Position numbers and translations under genes: made by a program
Shown: in pieces, positions 7,428-14,799 of the stretch
Position numbering within the stretch: position 1 is the stretch's first letter
Layout: every line of letters begins with the position of its first letter
Assembly (NCBI GenBank): GCA_030151765.1
Contig: JASLCW010000113.1
Location: 1 to 18,131, forward strand
DNA length: 18,131 bases
Direction: 5' to 3'
Source: Marmoricola sp.
GTDB lineage: Bacteria; Actinomycetota; Actinomycetes; Propionibacteriales; Nocardioidaceae
The notes under the pieces: generated by a model
The model's input: only the letters and a program-made list of their open reading frames with translations
What the model was told of the DNA's origin: nothing
Database searches by the model: none

Positions 7428-7444
7428 TCAGGGTGTCACCCTGA
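7428..7444. promoter_or_regulatory. Perfect 17-nt palindrome, probable operator for the RTX gene
   Basis: TCAGGGTGTCACCCTGA is a perfect inverted repeat of 8-bp arms around a single central base at 7436. The centre lies 44 bp upstream of ATG 7480, which is also the probable transcription start. That is the place where activators that contact RNA polymerase next to the -35 usually bind. The RTX promoter lacks a recognisable -35, which fits activator dependence. One of the two neighbouring response regulators is the obvious candidate. Confidence 0.6.
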
Positions 7445-7467
7445 GGTCTCGAGGGGTGGGTGCTGCC

Positions 7468-7473
7468 TAGCGT
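7468..7473 (+). promoter_or_regulatory. Putative -10 element of a leaderless RTX-gene promoter
   Basis: TAGCGT fits TANNNT and ends 6 bases before ATG 7480, so transcription would begin at or next to the start codon. There is no Shine-Dalgarno sequence in the preceding bases (CGTGACGGG), which supports a leaderless transcript, common in actinobacteria. The same 12-mer context CCTAGCGTGACG is found before the sugar operon on the other strand. Confidence 0.5.
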
Positions 7474-7479
7474 GACGGG

Positions 7480-9369
7480 ATGCGCATCCGCTCGGTTCTG
7501 GTCTCGCTGCTGCTCGTCCTCTCAGGGTCCGTCGGACTCAGCCTGGCCACCGCCGGCTCCGCATCGGCCGCGACGTGGGACTTCCCCCACGACGGCTGGC
7601 ACGCGAACTCGGTCTTCGCCGACGGCGGCAGCCGGTCGACGACGGTGATCGACTGCCAGTCCACGATCATCGCGAACATGGGCAGCGGTACCTCTTTCGT
7701 GACTCCCGGGACGGGGGTCATCGCGGCGATGGGTGCGGAGGTGAACCTCGACCAGGGCTACCCGCGAGTGAACGGAGATCGTTTCTACCTGCACGTCTGG
7801 GCACGCTCGATCTCCACGCCGTGCGGTATGCAGGGCGTCGTACCGGTGTTCACGCTGCCGCCGGGCCTGTCGATCGACACCTCGAGCCACACGGTCTGTG
7901 CCTTCGACGGCAAGCTGCTCGACGATGTCACCTGCCCGCAGCCGGGTTCGTCGAAGTTCCAGTCCGCGCAGAGCACGACGGGCGTGGCGAATTCCTGGCA
8001 GATCCTCTGCGGCTACAACCAGGGCTGCTTCAAGGACTACTACTGGCCGACCGTGATGGGCCACGGCGTCGAGATCGCCGTGCCGGTCAAGGCGACGAAG
8101 GCCTTCAACGGCACCGTCGACGGTGGTGCGGTGATCAACAACAGCGGGCGTGCGGTCTTCTATCCGATGACGGCGCCGCTCAATGTCTTCGCGACCAACA
8201 CCGGGACCGGTACGACGCCGCCGGCCAGCGTCGGGAATCCGTCGGTGCCCGACCCGGGCTATGCCTATCGGGTCCGCTACGACAACCAGTCGACGATGAC
8301 GAGCTCGACGTACAAGCTGGACACGTCGATGCACACGACCTACGGCTATCTCTCCCGGGCGGAGGTCTTCACCAATCACGTCCCCGGTCAGGTCGTCTTC
8401 ATCCGGGACACCGATCGCAACAGGATCTCCTCGGCTCCGACGACGGTCTCGGGATTCAACGGCAGCTATCACTCGCAGGTGGCGCAGTGGGCGATGGGGG
8501 CGATCGACAACTCGGGTGACTCCTTCCAGTCGGAATTCGACTGGAGGCCGACCGGCGCGGGTAGCGATCCGTCGATGCCGATCGCCAGCAACAAGACCTA
8601 CTACTGGCGCTACGGCTATGTCCCGTATCCGGGCGGCAGCCCGTCCGGCGAGATCGTCTGGGGCAGCGTCCAGTCCTTCAGCGCACCGCCGCGGACCTGC
8701 AACGGCCGCCCGGTCACGGTGGCCATCGGCCTGGGCGAACTGCCCACGAGCGGTGCCGATGTCATCGCCGGTACGCCGGGCAACGATGCCATCAACGGAC
8801 TCGGCGGCAATGACACGATCTGCGGTGGCAGCGGCAACGACACGATCTCGGGCGGCGACGGCAACGACACCGTCTACGGCGAGAGCGGCAACGACATCCT
8901 GATCGGCAATGCCGGCAATGACCTGCTCAACGGCGGTACCGGAAAGGATCTCTTCGTTCCCGGCACCGGCCACGACACCGTACGGGGCGATCGCAGCGAC
9001 GTGGTCAGCTATGCGGACGCGTCGACCGGCGTGGTCGCCAGCCTGACTCCCGGCAATGCCGCGAGTGACGCGATCACCGGCATCACCACCCTGATCGGCG
9101 GTCCCGGCTCGGACACGCTGATCGGATCGTCGGCGGCCGACAGGATCATCGGCGGCAATGGCAACGACAGGATCAGCGGCCGCGCCGGGAACGACGTACT
9201 GCTGGGAGGCGCGGGCAATGACAGGCTCAACGGCGGTGCGGGCAAGGACAAGCTGAACGGTGGCGCCGGCAAGGACTACCTCGTCGGTGCCGGCGGCAAG
9301 GACGTGTGCATCGGCGGTCCCCAGAAGGACCGTGCCGCGAGCTGTGAGAAGAAGAAGCAGATCCCCTGA
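7480..9369 (+). CDS. Secreted protein with C-terminal RTX-type (hemolysin-type) calcium-binding repeats
   Basis: 629 aa with a clear signal peptide: MRIRS, a Leu/Val-rich core, then AGSASA before the cut at about residue 30. Residues 31-245 form a Cys-containing region I do not recognise (DFPHDGWHANSVFADGG and SWQILCGYNQGCFKDYYWP). Residues 255-405 look like a beta-sandwich or Fn3-like segment (YAYRVRYDNQSTMTSSTYKLD and TYYWRYGYVPYPGG). From about residue 425 come two blocks of calcium-binding nonapeptides of the GGxGNDxI type: about 425-505 and 545-610, split by a less regular linker (DVVSYADASTGVVASLTPG). The end is short and basic (ASCEKKKQIP), so there is no gram-positive cell-wall anchor. 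The signal peptide indicates Sec export, unlike gram-negative type I RTX toxins. The N-terminal function is unknown. The calcium repeats probably fold the protein outside the cell. Confidence 0.88.
   Translation: MRIRSVLVSLLLVLSGSVGLSLATAGSASAATWDFPHDGWHANSVFADGGSRSTTVIDCQSTIIANMGSGTSFVTPGTGVIAAMGAEVNLDQGYPRVNGDRFYLHVWARSISTPCGMQGVVPVFTLPPGLSIDTSSHTVCAFDGKLLDDVTCPQPGSSKFQSAQSTTGVANSWQILCGYNQGCFKDYYWPTVMGHGVEIAVPVKATKAFNGTVDGGAVINNSGRAVFYPMTAPLNVFATNTGTGTTPPASVGNPSVPDPGYAYRVRYDNQSTMTSSTYKLDTSMHTTYGYLSRAEVFTNHVPGQVVFIRDTDRNRISSAPTTVSGFNGSYHSQVAQWAMGAIDNSGDSFQSEFDWRPTGAGSDPSMPIASNKTYYWRYGYVPYPGGSPSGEIVWGSVQSFSAPPRTCNGRPVTVAIGLGELPTSGADVIAGTPGNDAINGLGGNDTICGGSGNDTISGGDGNDTVYGESGNDILIGNAGNDLLNGGTGKDLFVPGTGHDTVRGDRSDVVSYADASTGVVASLTPGNAASDAITGITTLIGGPGSDTLIGSSAADRIIGGNGNDRISGRAGNDVLLGGAGNDRLNGGAGKDKLNGGAGKDYLVGAGGKDVCIGGPQKDRAASCEKKKQIP
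8755..9320 (+). repeat. Tandem RTX nonapeptide coding repeats
   Basis: DNA in this stretch repeats units close to GGCGGCAACGACACGATC, encoding GGxGNDxI nonapeptides. Synonymous changes differ between units, so the repetition is held by protein selection more than by recent duplication. The second block (about 9145-9290) becomes GGAGKDKLNGGAGKDYL, with Lys in place of Asn in the last units, which may weaken calcium binding there. Confidence 0.8.
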
Positions 9370-9377
9370 CCGGGATC
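9360..9377. terminator. Hairpin spanning the convergent stop codons
   Basis: GATCCC (9360-9365) and GGGATC (9372-9377) form a perfect 6-bp stem with a 6-nt loop. It covers the RTX stop (9367-9369) and most of the DUF2630 stop. There is no T-tract on either side, so it is at best a weak or factor-assisted bidirectional terminator. Confidence 0.35.
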
Positions 9378-9624
9378 AGCCCAGGTAGTCCTCGACCTCA
9401 CCCGCGGGACGTGCGGAGGCGGCATCCGGGTCGCCGTCCGCGTCACGCAGCGCCTGGCGCTGCCGGAGCAGATCCCAGCACTGGTCGAGCTGGACCTCGA
9501 TCGAGCGCAGCTGGCTCTGCTCGTCGGCGGGCTCGATCTCATGTGCCTGCAGGCGGGCCCGAAGGTCGTGCTCCTGCGCGACGAGGGCGGAGATCTGTTC
9601 GTGAATGCCGCGATCAGTCGTCAT
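9376..9624 (-). CDS. DUF2630 family small protein
   Basis: 82 aa from ATG 9624. It reads MTTDRGIHEQISALVAQEHDLRARLQ, then EQSQLRSIEVQLDQCWDLLRQRQALRDADGDPDAASARPAGEVEDYLG. The block LRxxEVQLDQCWDLLRQRxALRxAGxDPxxAxxRP is the hallmark of DUF2630, small actinobacterial proteins of unknown function. It is predicted as two charged helices, probably a cytosolic coiled coil. The frame stays open far upstream, but that stretch is antisense to the acetyltransferase. It is convergent with the RTX gene (6-bp gap) and divergent from the acetyltransferase gene (42-bp gap), so it is a single-gene unit. Confidence 0.9.
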   Translation of the reverse strand: MTTDRGIHEQISALVAQEHDLRARLQAHEIEPADEQSQLRSIEVQLDQCWDLLRQRQALRDADGDPDAASARPAGEVEDYLG

Positions 9625-9666
9625 GGAACGAGTATCGGCCCCGGGCTTCCTCGGTGACAATGAGGC

Positions 9667-10539
9667 ATGTTCGAGTCGCTGGCCCCGCTGGGGTCCGAGG
9701 TACGACGGGCCTACCTGAGCCGTCTCGGTGTCGATGCTGATCCGCCTTCGGCGGCAGCCCTGCGATCGCTGGTGCGGGCGCATGTGGAGCGGGTGCCCTA
9801 CGAGACCCTGTGGATCGCCGCCGGTGAAGGGTGGACGACCGATCCGCACGAAGCCGTCCGACGGATCGCGCTGCACGACCGCGGGGGCTACTGCTATCAC
9901 CTCAACGGAAGCCTCGGGCTCCTGCTCAGCTCGCTCGGCTATGCGGTGCAGGCGCACGTCGGCGGCGTGCACGGACCGGAGGGGCCCGACGCCGATGCCG
10001 TCGGCAATCACCTGGTCCTGACCGTCGACGGCCTGCCGACGGAAGGGAACCCGGAGGGTGTCTGGTACGTCGATGCCGGGCTCGGCGATGCCCTGCACGA
10101 GCCGTTGCCGCTGCGGGCAGGTCCCTATCGGCAGGCACCCTTCGCGCTCTCGCTCGAGGAGACCGAGAGCGGTTGGCATCTCAGTCACGACCCGTCCGGT
10201 GGCTTCGCCGGCATGAGCTGGTCCGCCGCTCCGGCCCGGGTGGGTGACTTCGACGAGAAGCACCGCTGGCTGTCGACCTCGCCGGAGTCGGGATTCGTCA
10301 AGGTCGCGATGGCCGAGCGGCGCGATGCGACGGGAGTGGACGTCGTACGAGGTCTGACTCCGATGCGGATCGGTGACGGTGCCTTCACCGGCGAGCCGGT
10401 GACCGATCGCGGTGCCTGGTTCGACCTGCTTGCCGATCGCTTCGACCTGCGCTTCGAGCAGACCTCGCCGGAGGTGCTCGACCGCATGTGGGAGACGGTC
10501 CTCGCCGCGCACCGGCGCTGGGTCGAGGAAGGCGGCTAG
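9667..10539 (+). CDS. nat: Arylamine N-acetyltransferase
   Basis: 290 aa. It transfers acetyl from acetyl-CoA to arylamines or hydrazines through a cysteine protease-like triad. The triad is visible as C76 in [10 protein letters not shown] (family RGGxCxELN; His replaces the usual Glu), H115 in GNHLVLTV and D136 in YVDAGLGD. The early block [19 protein letters not shown] matches the family's LxxxHxxxxPFENL. The length is normal for bacterial NATs. The start ATG 9667 has only a weak GAGG close to it. The gene stands alone: divergent from DUF2630 and convergent with DUF2200, sharing CTAG at the two stop codons. In actinobacteria NATs act on xenobiotics or in amide biosynthesis. Nothing next to it points to a specific substrate. 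Confidence 0.93.
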   Translation: MFESLAPLGSEVRRAYLSRLGVDADPPSAAALRSLVRAHVERVPYETLWIAAGEGWTTDPHEAVRRIALHDRGGYCYHLNGSLGLLLSSLGYAVQAHVGGVHGPEGPDADAVGNHLVLTVDGLPTEGNPEGVWYVDAGLGDALHEPLPLRAGPYRQAPFALSLEETESGWHLSHDPSGGFAGMSWSAAPARVGDFDEKHRWLSTSPESGFVKVAMAERRDATGVDVVRGLTPMRIGDGAFTGEPVTDRGAWFDLLADRFDLRFEQTSPEVLDRMWETVLAAHRRWVEEGG

Positions 10540-10874
10540 CCGCGAAGGACCTTCTCCATCGGCCGGCCCTTGGCGATCTCGTCGACGAGCTTGTCGAGAT
10601 AGCGGATCTTCTGCATCAACGGGTCCTCGACGTCCTCGACGCGGATCCCACACACCTTTCCGGTGATCAGCGCCGCGTTCGGGTTGATCGTCGCGGCCGC
10701 GAAGAAGTCCTCGAAGGTCGTGTCGTCCGCGAGGTACGTCTTGAGCTCGCTCTCGTCGAAGCCTGTCAGCCAGGTGATCGCCGCGTCGAGCTCGGCCTGT
10801 GTGCGGCCCTTCTTCTCCACCTTGGTCACGTAGTGGGGATAGACCGAGGCGACGCTGGTGGTGAAGATCCGCAT
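10536..10874 (-). CDS. DUF2200 family protein
   Basis: 112 aa from ATG 10874. It reads [39 protein letters not shown], and later [49 protein letters not shown]. The blocks [17 protein letters not shown] and [37 protein letters not shown] are diagnostic for DUF2200, cytosolic proteins of unknown function found across many bacteria. The gene follows the winged-helix/HhH gene by 21 bp on the same strand and may be co-transcribed with it. Its TAG stop shares the palindromic CTAG with the stop of the convergent acetyltransferase (4-bp overlap). Confidence 0.92.
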   Translation of the reverse strand: MRIFTTSVASVYPHYVTKVEKKGRTQAELDAAITWLTGFDESELKTYLADDTTFEDFFAAATINPNAALITGKVCGIRVEDVEDPLMQKIRYLDKLVDEIAKGRPMEKVLRG

Positions 10875-10895
10875 GAGGTCACGGTACTGCCGCGG

Positions 10896-11684
10896 TCAGG
10901 CCTTGTAGGCAAGGCCGATCTCGGCCATCGCGGACTCGAGGCGTGCCAGGGCGATCGGGCCGACGCCGTGCAGGGCGGCGAGGTCCGCGCGGGTCCATCC
11001 GCCGACCGCTTCGAGGGTGTGCACGTCGACAGCGCGGAGCGCACGGGTGGCCGGGGCGCCGATGGTGCGCGGCAGCGGCGTGCCGGTACGCCGGGGCGCA
11101 CGCTCGCGCGGCCCGTCCTCGTGATCGAGCACCGCCTCGCCGCGCGGCGAGAGCCGGTAGCCGATCGCGAGCGATTCGGTCAGGCCGCGTTCCTTGAGCT
11201 TGCGGACATCGCGCTTGAACTCGGGCGTCGGGCGGTCGAGTTCGGCGGCGAGGTCGGGCGCCCGCACCTCCGGATTGCGGTCGATGATCCGCAGGGTCGT
11301 GCGCGTCCAGGGTCCGATGGCCGAGGCGCCGTCGAGGCGGTCCAGCCCCGACAGTATCCGGGTGATCTCGGCGGTATCGGGGATGGTCGACCGGAGCTCC
11401 TCGCGCGGATCGGTGCCGCCGTACCGGAGGCCTACGCGGAAGACCGGACGGTCAGCGCGCGCGGCGAGGGCGTCCTTCAGCGCGGTGAGCGAGGCGGCGC
11501 CGGCGCGGCGGGCGTCGTCGGCACGCAGCGCGGACAGGGCGACCTCGTCGACGCTCATCACCTCGACCAAGCCCACGGCCGTCCTCAGCCTGGTCCCGAC
11601 CTTCACTCGTGGTCGGTCCCAGCGCCGGAAGGCGAGGTCCACGGTGCCGGCCCGGACGCCGTCGAGTTCGGCGGGTCGCATCAT
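10896..11684 (-). CDS. Uncharacterised protein with winged-helix-like middle and C-terminal helix-hairpin-helix-like segment
   Basis: 262 aa if started at ATG 11684 (MMRPAELDG). Residues 1-50 resemble an ASCH/PUA-like barrel start (RPAELDGVRAGTVDLAFRRW, then KVGTRLRTAVGLVEVMSV). Residues 125-187 look like a winged helix (WTRTTLRIIDRNPEVRAPDLAAELDRPTPEFKRDVRKLKERGLTES, then YRLSPRGEAVL). Residues 209-262 look like a helix-hairpin-helix (LEAVGGWTRADLAALHGVGPIALARLESAM). The combination suggests RNA or DNA binding. The role is unknown. No Shine-Dalgarno is seen. A TATCCT at 11699-11694 is spaced so that transcription could begin at GTG 11687, giving a leaderless start one codon earlier. Frame upstream of 11687 is probably not translated. 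The gene diverges from the permease operon and could regulate it, but this is untested. Confidence 0.75.
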   Translation of the reverse strand: MMRPAELDGVRAGTVDLAFRRWDRPRVKVGTRLRTAVGLVEVMSVDEVALSALRADDARRAGAASLTALKDALAARADRPVFRVGLRYGGTDPREELRSTIPDTAEITRILSGLDRLDGASAIGPWTRTTLRIIDRNPEVRAPDLAAELDRPTPEFKRDVRKLKERGLTESLAIGYRLSPRGEAVLDHEDGPRERAPRRTGTPLPRTIGAPATRALRAVDVHTLEAVGGWTRADLAALHGVGPIALARLESAMAEIGLAYKA

Positions 11685-11717
11685 CACAGGTCGAGGATAG
11701 AGAGGTCGTCGGAAGGT

Positions 11718-11732
11718 GGTGAGCCGGTCACC
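11718..11732. promoter_or_regulatory. Inverted repeat GGTGA-N5-TCACC upstream of permease operon
   Basis: Perfect 5-bp arms around GCCGG, between the divergent winged-helix/HhH gene and the permease operon. It could be an operator half of the multi-dyad region that continues to 11771. Short arms in GC-rich DNA also occur by chance, hence the low confidence. Confidence 0.3.
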
Positions 11733-11734
11733 GG

Positions 11735-11771
11735 AGTCATCAACAGAACAGATGACTTCGGCCGAATTCAT
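11735..11771. promoter_or_regulatory. Two overlapping operator-like dyads before the NCS1 permease operon
   Basis: First dyad: AGTCATC (11735-11741) and GATGACT (11751-11757), perfect 7-bp arms with a 9-nt AACAGAACA spacer. Second dyad: ATGACTTCGG and CCGAATTCAT (11752-11771), a 20-nt palindrome with one mismatched pair and a perfect TTCGGCCGAA core. They share the ATGACT segment, so two regulator dimers could compete for it or stack. The sites lie 83-119 bp before the permease ATG 11854. No clear -10 was recognised. The regulator is not identified in the window, except possibly the divergent winged-helix gene. Confidence 0.5.
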
Positions 11772-11853
11772 TCGCTGTACTAAGGGTCACAGGCCGACTC
11801 ATACTTCGTGGAACCAGTCGCCCCGACGACGCTTTCCGAGAAGGCAGGTCCCC

Positions 11854-13311
11854 ATGACCGAGAAGACAAGCCCAGGTCTGGAGTTCGATCTCGAGCGCAC
11901 GCATGCCGTGGCGCCCGAGCCCGCAGTGCGCTCCGTACCGGTCTTCGAGACCCACACGATCCACCCGATTCCCGAAGAGGACAGGCACGGCAAGGGGCGC
12001 AATCTCTTCACCATCTGGTTCGCCGCCAACCTGAGCCCGCTGGCCTTCATCACCGGTGCCCTCGCGCCGCAGCTCTTCGGCCTCGGCTTCCTGTGGAGCG
12101 CGGTCGCGATCATCGCCGGCACCCTCCTGGGCGGCCTGCTGATGGCCTTCCACAGCGCCCAGGGTGCGCAGCTCGGCCTGCCGCAGATGATCCAGACGCG
12201 CGGTCAGTTCGGTGCCCGTGGCTCGATGGTGATCCTGCTCGTGGTGGTGCTGATGTATCTCGGCTTCTTCACCTCGGCGGGCTCACTGGGCGCCGCCTCG
12301 CTCAGCGTCGCGGTGGGAGGCTTCTCGGCCAACGGATGGCTGATCCCGGTGATGGCGGCGAGCGTTCTCGTGGCCGCTCTCGGCTACCGCTACATCCACG
12401 TGGTCGGCACGATCGGCACGGTCGTGTGCGGAATCCTGCTGATCGGCTCGGCGCTGATCATCGTCTTCGGCGACAGCGCCGAGCACGTCTCGTTCCTGTC
12501 CACCAAGGGCTTCGCCTGGAGCGGCTTCCTCGCCATGATCGCCATCGGCGCGCTCTGGCTGATCGCCTTCGCGCCGTACGTCTCGGACTACTCGCGATAC
12601 ATGCCGCGGACGGCTGCCGGCATCCGCTCCACCTTCTGGTCGACCTACGCCGGCGCTGTCTTCGGCGCCTGCCTGCCGATGCTGGTCGGCGTCGCCGTCG
12701 CGCTCGCCGTCAAGGGAGACACGATCGAGGGCATCCCGACGGTCCTCGGGGACGGCTACGGTCGGCTCCTGCTGTTCGCCTTCGCGATCATCACCGTGCA
12801 CGCCAACGCGATGAACCTGTACGGCGGCGCGCTCACCATCCTCACCAGCGTCCAGACCTTCCGGGCGAGCTGGCGGCCCGTGGCCAAGGCCCGCATCGCC
12901 GTGGCCGTCCTGATGGCTGCGATCGCGGCGACCATCGCACTCGGTCTCGGCGACAACTTCATGAACAACTACGTGAACTTCATCCTGCTGCTCACGATCA
13001 CCCTGGTCCCGTGGAGCATCATCAACCTGCTCGACTACTACGTCGTGCATCGGGGCAACTACGACCTCGACTCGTTGATGGCCGCCGGCGGTGGCATCTA
13101 CGGCAACTGGCGCTGGCCCGCGATGGTCAGCTACGCGATCGGCATCGCCGTGCAGATCCCCTTCATCTCCTCGACGCTCTACACCGGCCCGATCGCCAGG
13201 CACATCGACGGCATCGACCTCAGCTGGGTGGTCGGCTCGCTGATCACCGCGCCGCTCTACCTCGCGCTGGTGCGCTCCGCGATGAAGCCGACGGGCGCGC
13301 GGGTCCGATGA
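11854..13311 (+). CDS. NCS1-family nucleobase/allantoin-type permease (cytosine/purine/uracil/thiamine/allantoin)
   Basis: 485 aa integral membrane protein. The start ATG 11854 follows GAGAAGGCAGG. The soluble N-terminus leads to ETHTIHPIPEEDRHGKGRNLFTIWFAANLSPLAFITGAL, the NCS1 entry signature before helix 1. About 12 hydrophobic segments follow, including the helix-3 region QGAQLGLPQMIQTRGQFGARG and the FAPYVSDYSRYMP motif near residues 240-252, characteristic of CodB/PurP-like members. NCS1 proteins import nucleobases, allantoin, hydantoins or related N-heterocycles by proton or sodium symport. The substrate cannot be named from sequence alone. It heads an operon: its stop overlaps the start of the first SDR (ATGA), and two SDRs and a flavin monooxygenase follow. 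The import substrate is probably what the next enzymes oxidise. Confidence 0.92.
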   Translation: MTEKTSPGLEFDLERTHAVAPEPAVRSVPVFETHTIHPIPEEDRHGKGRNLFTIWFAANLSPLAFITGALAPQLFGLGFLWSAVAIIAGTLLGGLLMAFHSAQGAQLGLPQMIQTRGQFGARGSMVILLVVVLMYLGFFTSAGSLGAASLSVAVGGFSANGWLIPVMAASVLVAALGYRYIHVVGTIGTVVCGILLIGSALIIVFGDSAEHVSFLSTKGFAWSGFLAMIAIGALWLIAFAPYVSDYSRYMPRTAAGIRSTFWSTYAGAVFGACLPMLVGVAVALAVKGDTIEGIPTVLGDGYGRLLLFAFAIITVHANAMNLYGGALTILTSVQTFRASWRPVAKARIAVAVLMAAIAATIALGLGDNFMNNYVNFILLLTITLVPWSIINLLDYYVVHRGNYDLDSLMAAGGGIYGNWRWPAMVSYAIGIAVQIPFISSTLYTGPIARHIDGIDLSWVVGSLITAPLYLALVRSAMKPTGARVR

Positions 13312-14054
13312 CGACGCTCGCCGTACCCGGGACGGCGGTCGTCACCGGAGCGGCTGGTGGCATCGGCCGGGCCATCGTCGCCGAACTCGTGAGCTGCGGC
13401 GCCACGGTCGTCGTCGCGGACATCGCGGGTGAGGCGGCGGAGAAGGTGGTTGCCGAGCAAGGTGGCGGCGTGCGCGCTGCCGAGCTGGACGTGAGCTCCG
13501 AGGACTCGTGGAAGGCGCTGGTCGCCGACCTCGCGACCGACCCGCCGCTGAGCACCCTGGTGAACTGCGCCGGCGTGGCCTCGTGGGAGGCGGGCGTCGA
13601 GGCGGAGACGCTGAGCGGCTGGCAGCGCACCATCGCGATCAACCAGACCGGCGTCTGGCTCGGCATGCGCGCGGTCGCACCGCTGCTGCGAGACTCGGGT
13701 GGTGGCTCCGTGGTCAACATCGCGTCGATCTTCGGCTCGGTCGGTGGCTACGGCGACGAGATCGCCTATCACGCGTCGAAGGGCGCGGTCCGGTCCATGA
13801 CCATGAATGTCGCGGTGGGCTGGGCGGCGGAAGGCATCCGGGTCAACTCGGTGCACCCGGGCTTCGTCGAGACCGACATGGCGCTGGACGATCTCGACCC
13901 GGCGCTGCGCGAGACGATCATTCGGGACACCCCGTTGGGACGATTCGCACGACCGGAGGAGGTAGCAAGAGCAGTGGCATTCCTGGCATCTGACGCGGCG
14001 ACGTACATCACCGGCGCCGCCCTGTTCGTGGACGGAGGGTGGACGGCGCGATGA
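13308..14054 (+). CDS. Short-chain dehydrogenase/reductase (SDR), first of pair
   Basis: 248 aa classical SDR. The start ATG 13308 overlaps the permease stop (ATGA). The frame is open far upstream, but that region is the permease in another frame. Motifs: cofactor loop TGAAGGIG (13-20), D38 after the second strand (VVVADIAG, suggesting NAD rather than NADP), NCAG (86-89, family NNAG), N112, S140, Y154 and K158 (YHASK), and PGFVETDM for the substrate loop. The tetrad N-S-Y-K is complete. It probably oxidises or reduces a hydroxyl or keto group on the imported compound or its breakdown products. It ends with another ATGA overlap into a second SDR only moderately similar to it. Confidence 0.92.
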   Translation: MTTLAVPGTAVVTGAAGGIGRAIVAELVSCGATVVVADIAGEAAEKVVAEQGGGVRAAELDVSSEDSWKALVADLATDPPLSTLVNCAGVASWEAGVEAETLSGWQRTIAINQTGVWLGMRAVAPLLRDSGGGSVVNIASIFGSVGGYGDEIAYHASKGAVRSMTMNVAVGWAAEGIRVNSVHPGFVETDMALDDLDPALRETIIRDTPLGRFARPEEVARAVAFLASDAATYITGAALFVDGGWTAR

Positions 14055-14791
14055 CGGACGACACCACTGGAGTAGCGATCGTCACCGGCTCCGCCCGGGG
14101 CATCGGCGCGGCGATCGCGGAGAAGCTCGCACGTTCCGGATACCGGGTCGTGGTCGCCGACGTGGACGAGTCGCTTGCCCGTGAGCACGCCGAGAGCATC
14201 GGCGGCGGGGCCGTCGGGCGCCGGCTCGACGTGACCGATCCGACCTCGGTGCGCGAGCTGGCCGACGATGTCGAGGGCACCGTCGGACCGGTCTCGCTGC
14301 TGGTCAACAACGCCGGAGTGCTGTCCGTCGTACCGACGCTGGAGCTCTCCTTCGACGAGTGGCGACGCGTCCTCGACGTGAACCTGAGCGGTGCCTTCCT
14401 GTGCGCACAGGCATTCGGTCGCGGCATGGTCGAGCGCCGCGCCGGAAGCATCGTCAACATCGCGTCGGTGGCCGGCCGGCGGGGTGATCCCCAGATGGCG
14501 CACTACACGGCCTCGAAGTTCGGCATCGTCGGCCTCACCCAGTCACTCGCCCGCGAGTGGGGACCGTACGGCGTCCGCGCCAACTCGGTGTGCCCGGGCC
14601 TGGTCGAGACGCCGATGCTGCAACAGCTCCAGGAGGGCTGGCAGTTGAGTACCGCCGAGCTGGCCCAGGAGCACGCGCTCGGTACGGCCCAGACCCCGGC
14701 CGACATCGCCGACGCAGTGCTCTTCCTGGCCCGGATGCCGGCGATGACCGGGCAGTCGCTCGTCGTCGACGGCGGCTACTACTTCGCCTGA
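14051..14791 (+). CDS. Short-chain dehydrogenase/reductase (SDR), second of pair
   Basis: 246 aa classical SDR. The start is ATG 14051 in an ATGA overlap. An in-frame ATG at 14039 inside the previous gene would add four residues and lacks the coupling geometry. Motifs: TGSARGIG (12-19), D37 (VVVADVDE, NAD preference), NNAG (86-89), N111, S139, Y152 and K156 (YTASK), then PGLVETPM and the C-terminal GQSLVVDGGYYF. All catalytic residues are present. Two successive SDRs suggest two redox steps or two stereoisomers handled in one pathway. The gene is followed after 8 bp by the flavin monooxygenase. Confidence 0.92.
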   Translation: MTDDTTGVAIVTGSARGIGAAIAEKLARSGYRVVVADVDESLAREHAESIGGGAVGRRLDVTDPTSVRELADDVEGTVGPVSLLVNNAGVLSVVPTLELSFDEWRRVLDVNLSGAFLCAQAFGRGMVERRAGSIVNIASVAGRRGDPQMAHYTASKFGIVGLTQSLAREWGPYGVRANSVCPGLVETPMLQQLQEGWQLSTAELAQEHALGTAQTPADIADAVLFLARMPAMTGQSLVVDGGYYFA

Positions 14792-14799
14792 GGCACGAC

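Noticed and set aside
7522..8973. Minus-strand 483-codon frame inside the RTX gene
   Set aside because: Antisense to a gene with signal peptide and calcium repeats. The translation looks like reversed RTX codons.
8755..9320. Short repeats that could suggest a CRISPR or minisatellite
   Set aside because: The period matches calcium-binding nonapeptides in frame, with synonymous variation and no constant repeat/spacer pattern.
10536..10539. CTAG shared by the stop codons of two convergent genes
   Set aside because: A neat 4-bp overlap, but a common outcome of dense packing with TAG stops. No functional meaning is claimed.
11688..11853. Riboswitch (thiamine or purine) before the NCS1 permease
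   Set aside because: No TPP, purine or other aptamer core was recognised. Only DNA dyads are visible.
12283..13203. Minus-strand 306-codon frame within the permease gene
   Set aside because: Charged, repetitive shadow sequence opposite transmembrane codons.
11808..13307. Upstream extension joining the first SDR into a 748-codon frame
   Set aside because: It overlaps the permease in another frame and is Arg/His/Pro-rich. The ATGA overlap at 13308 defines the SDR start.
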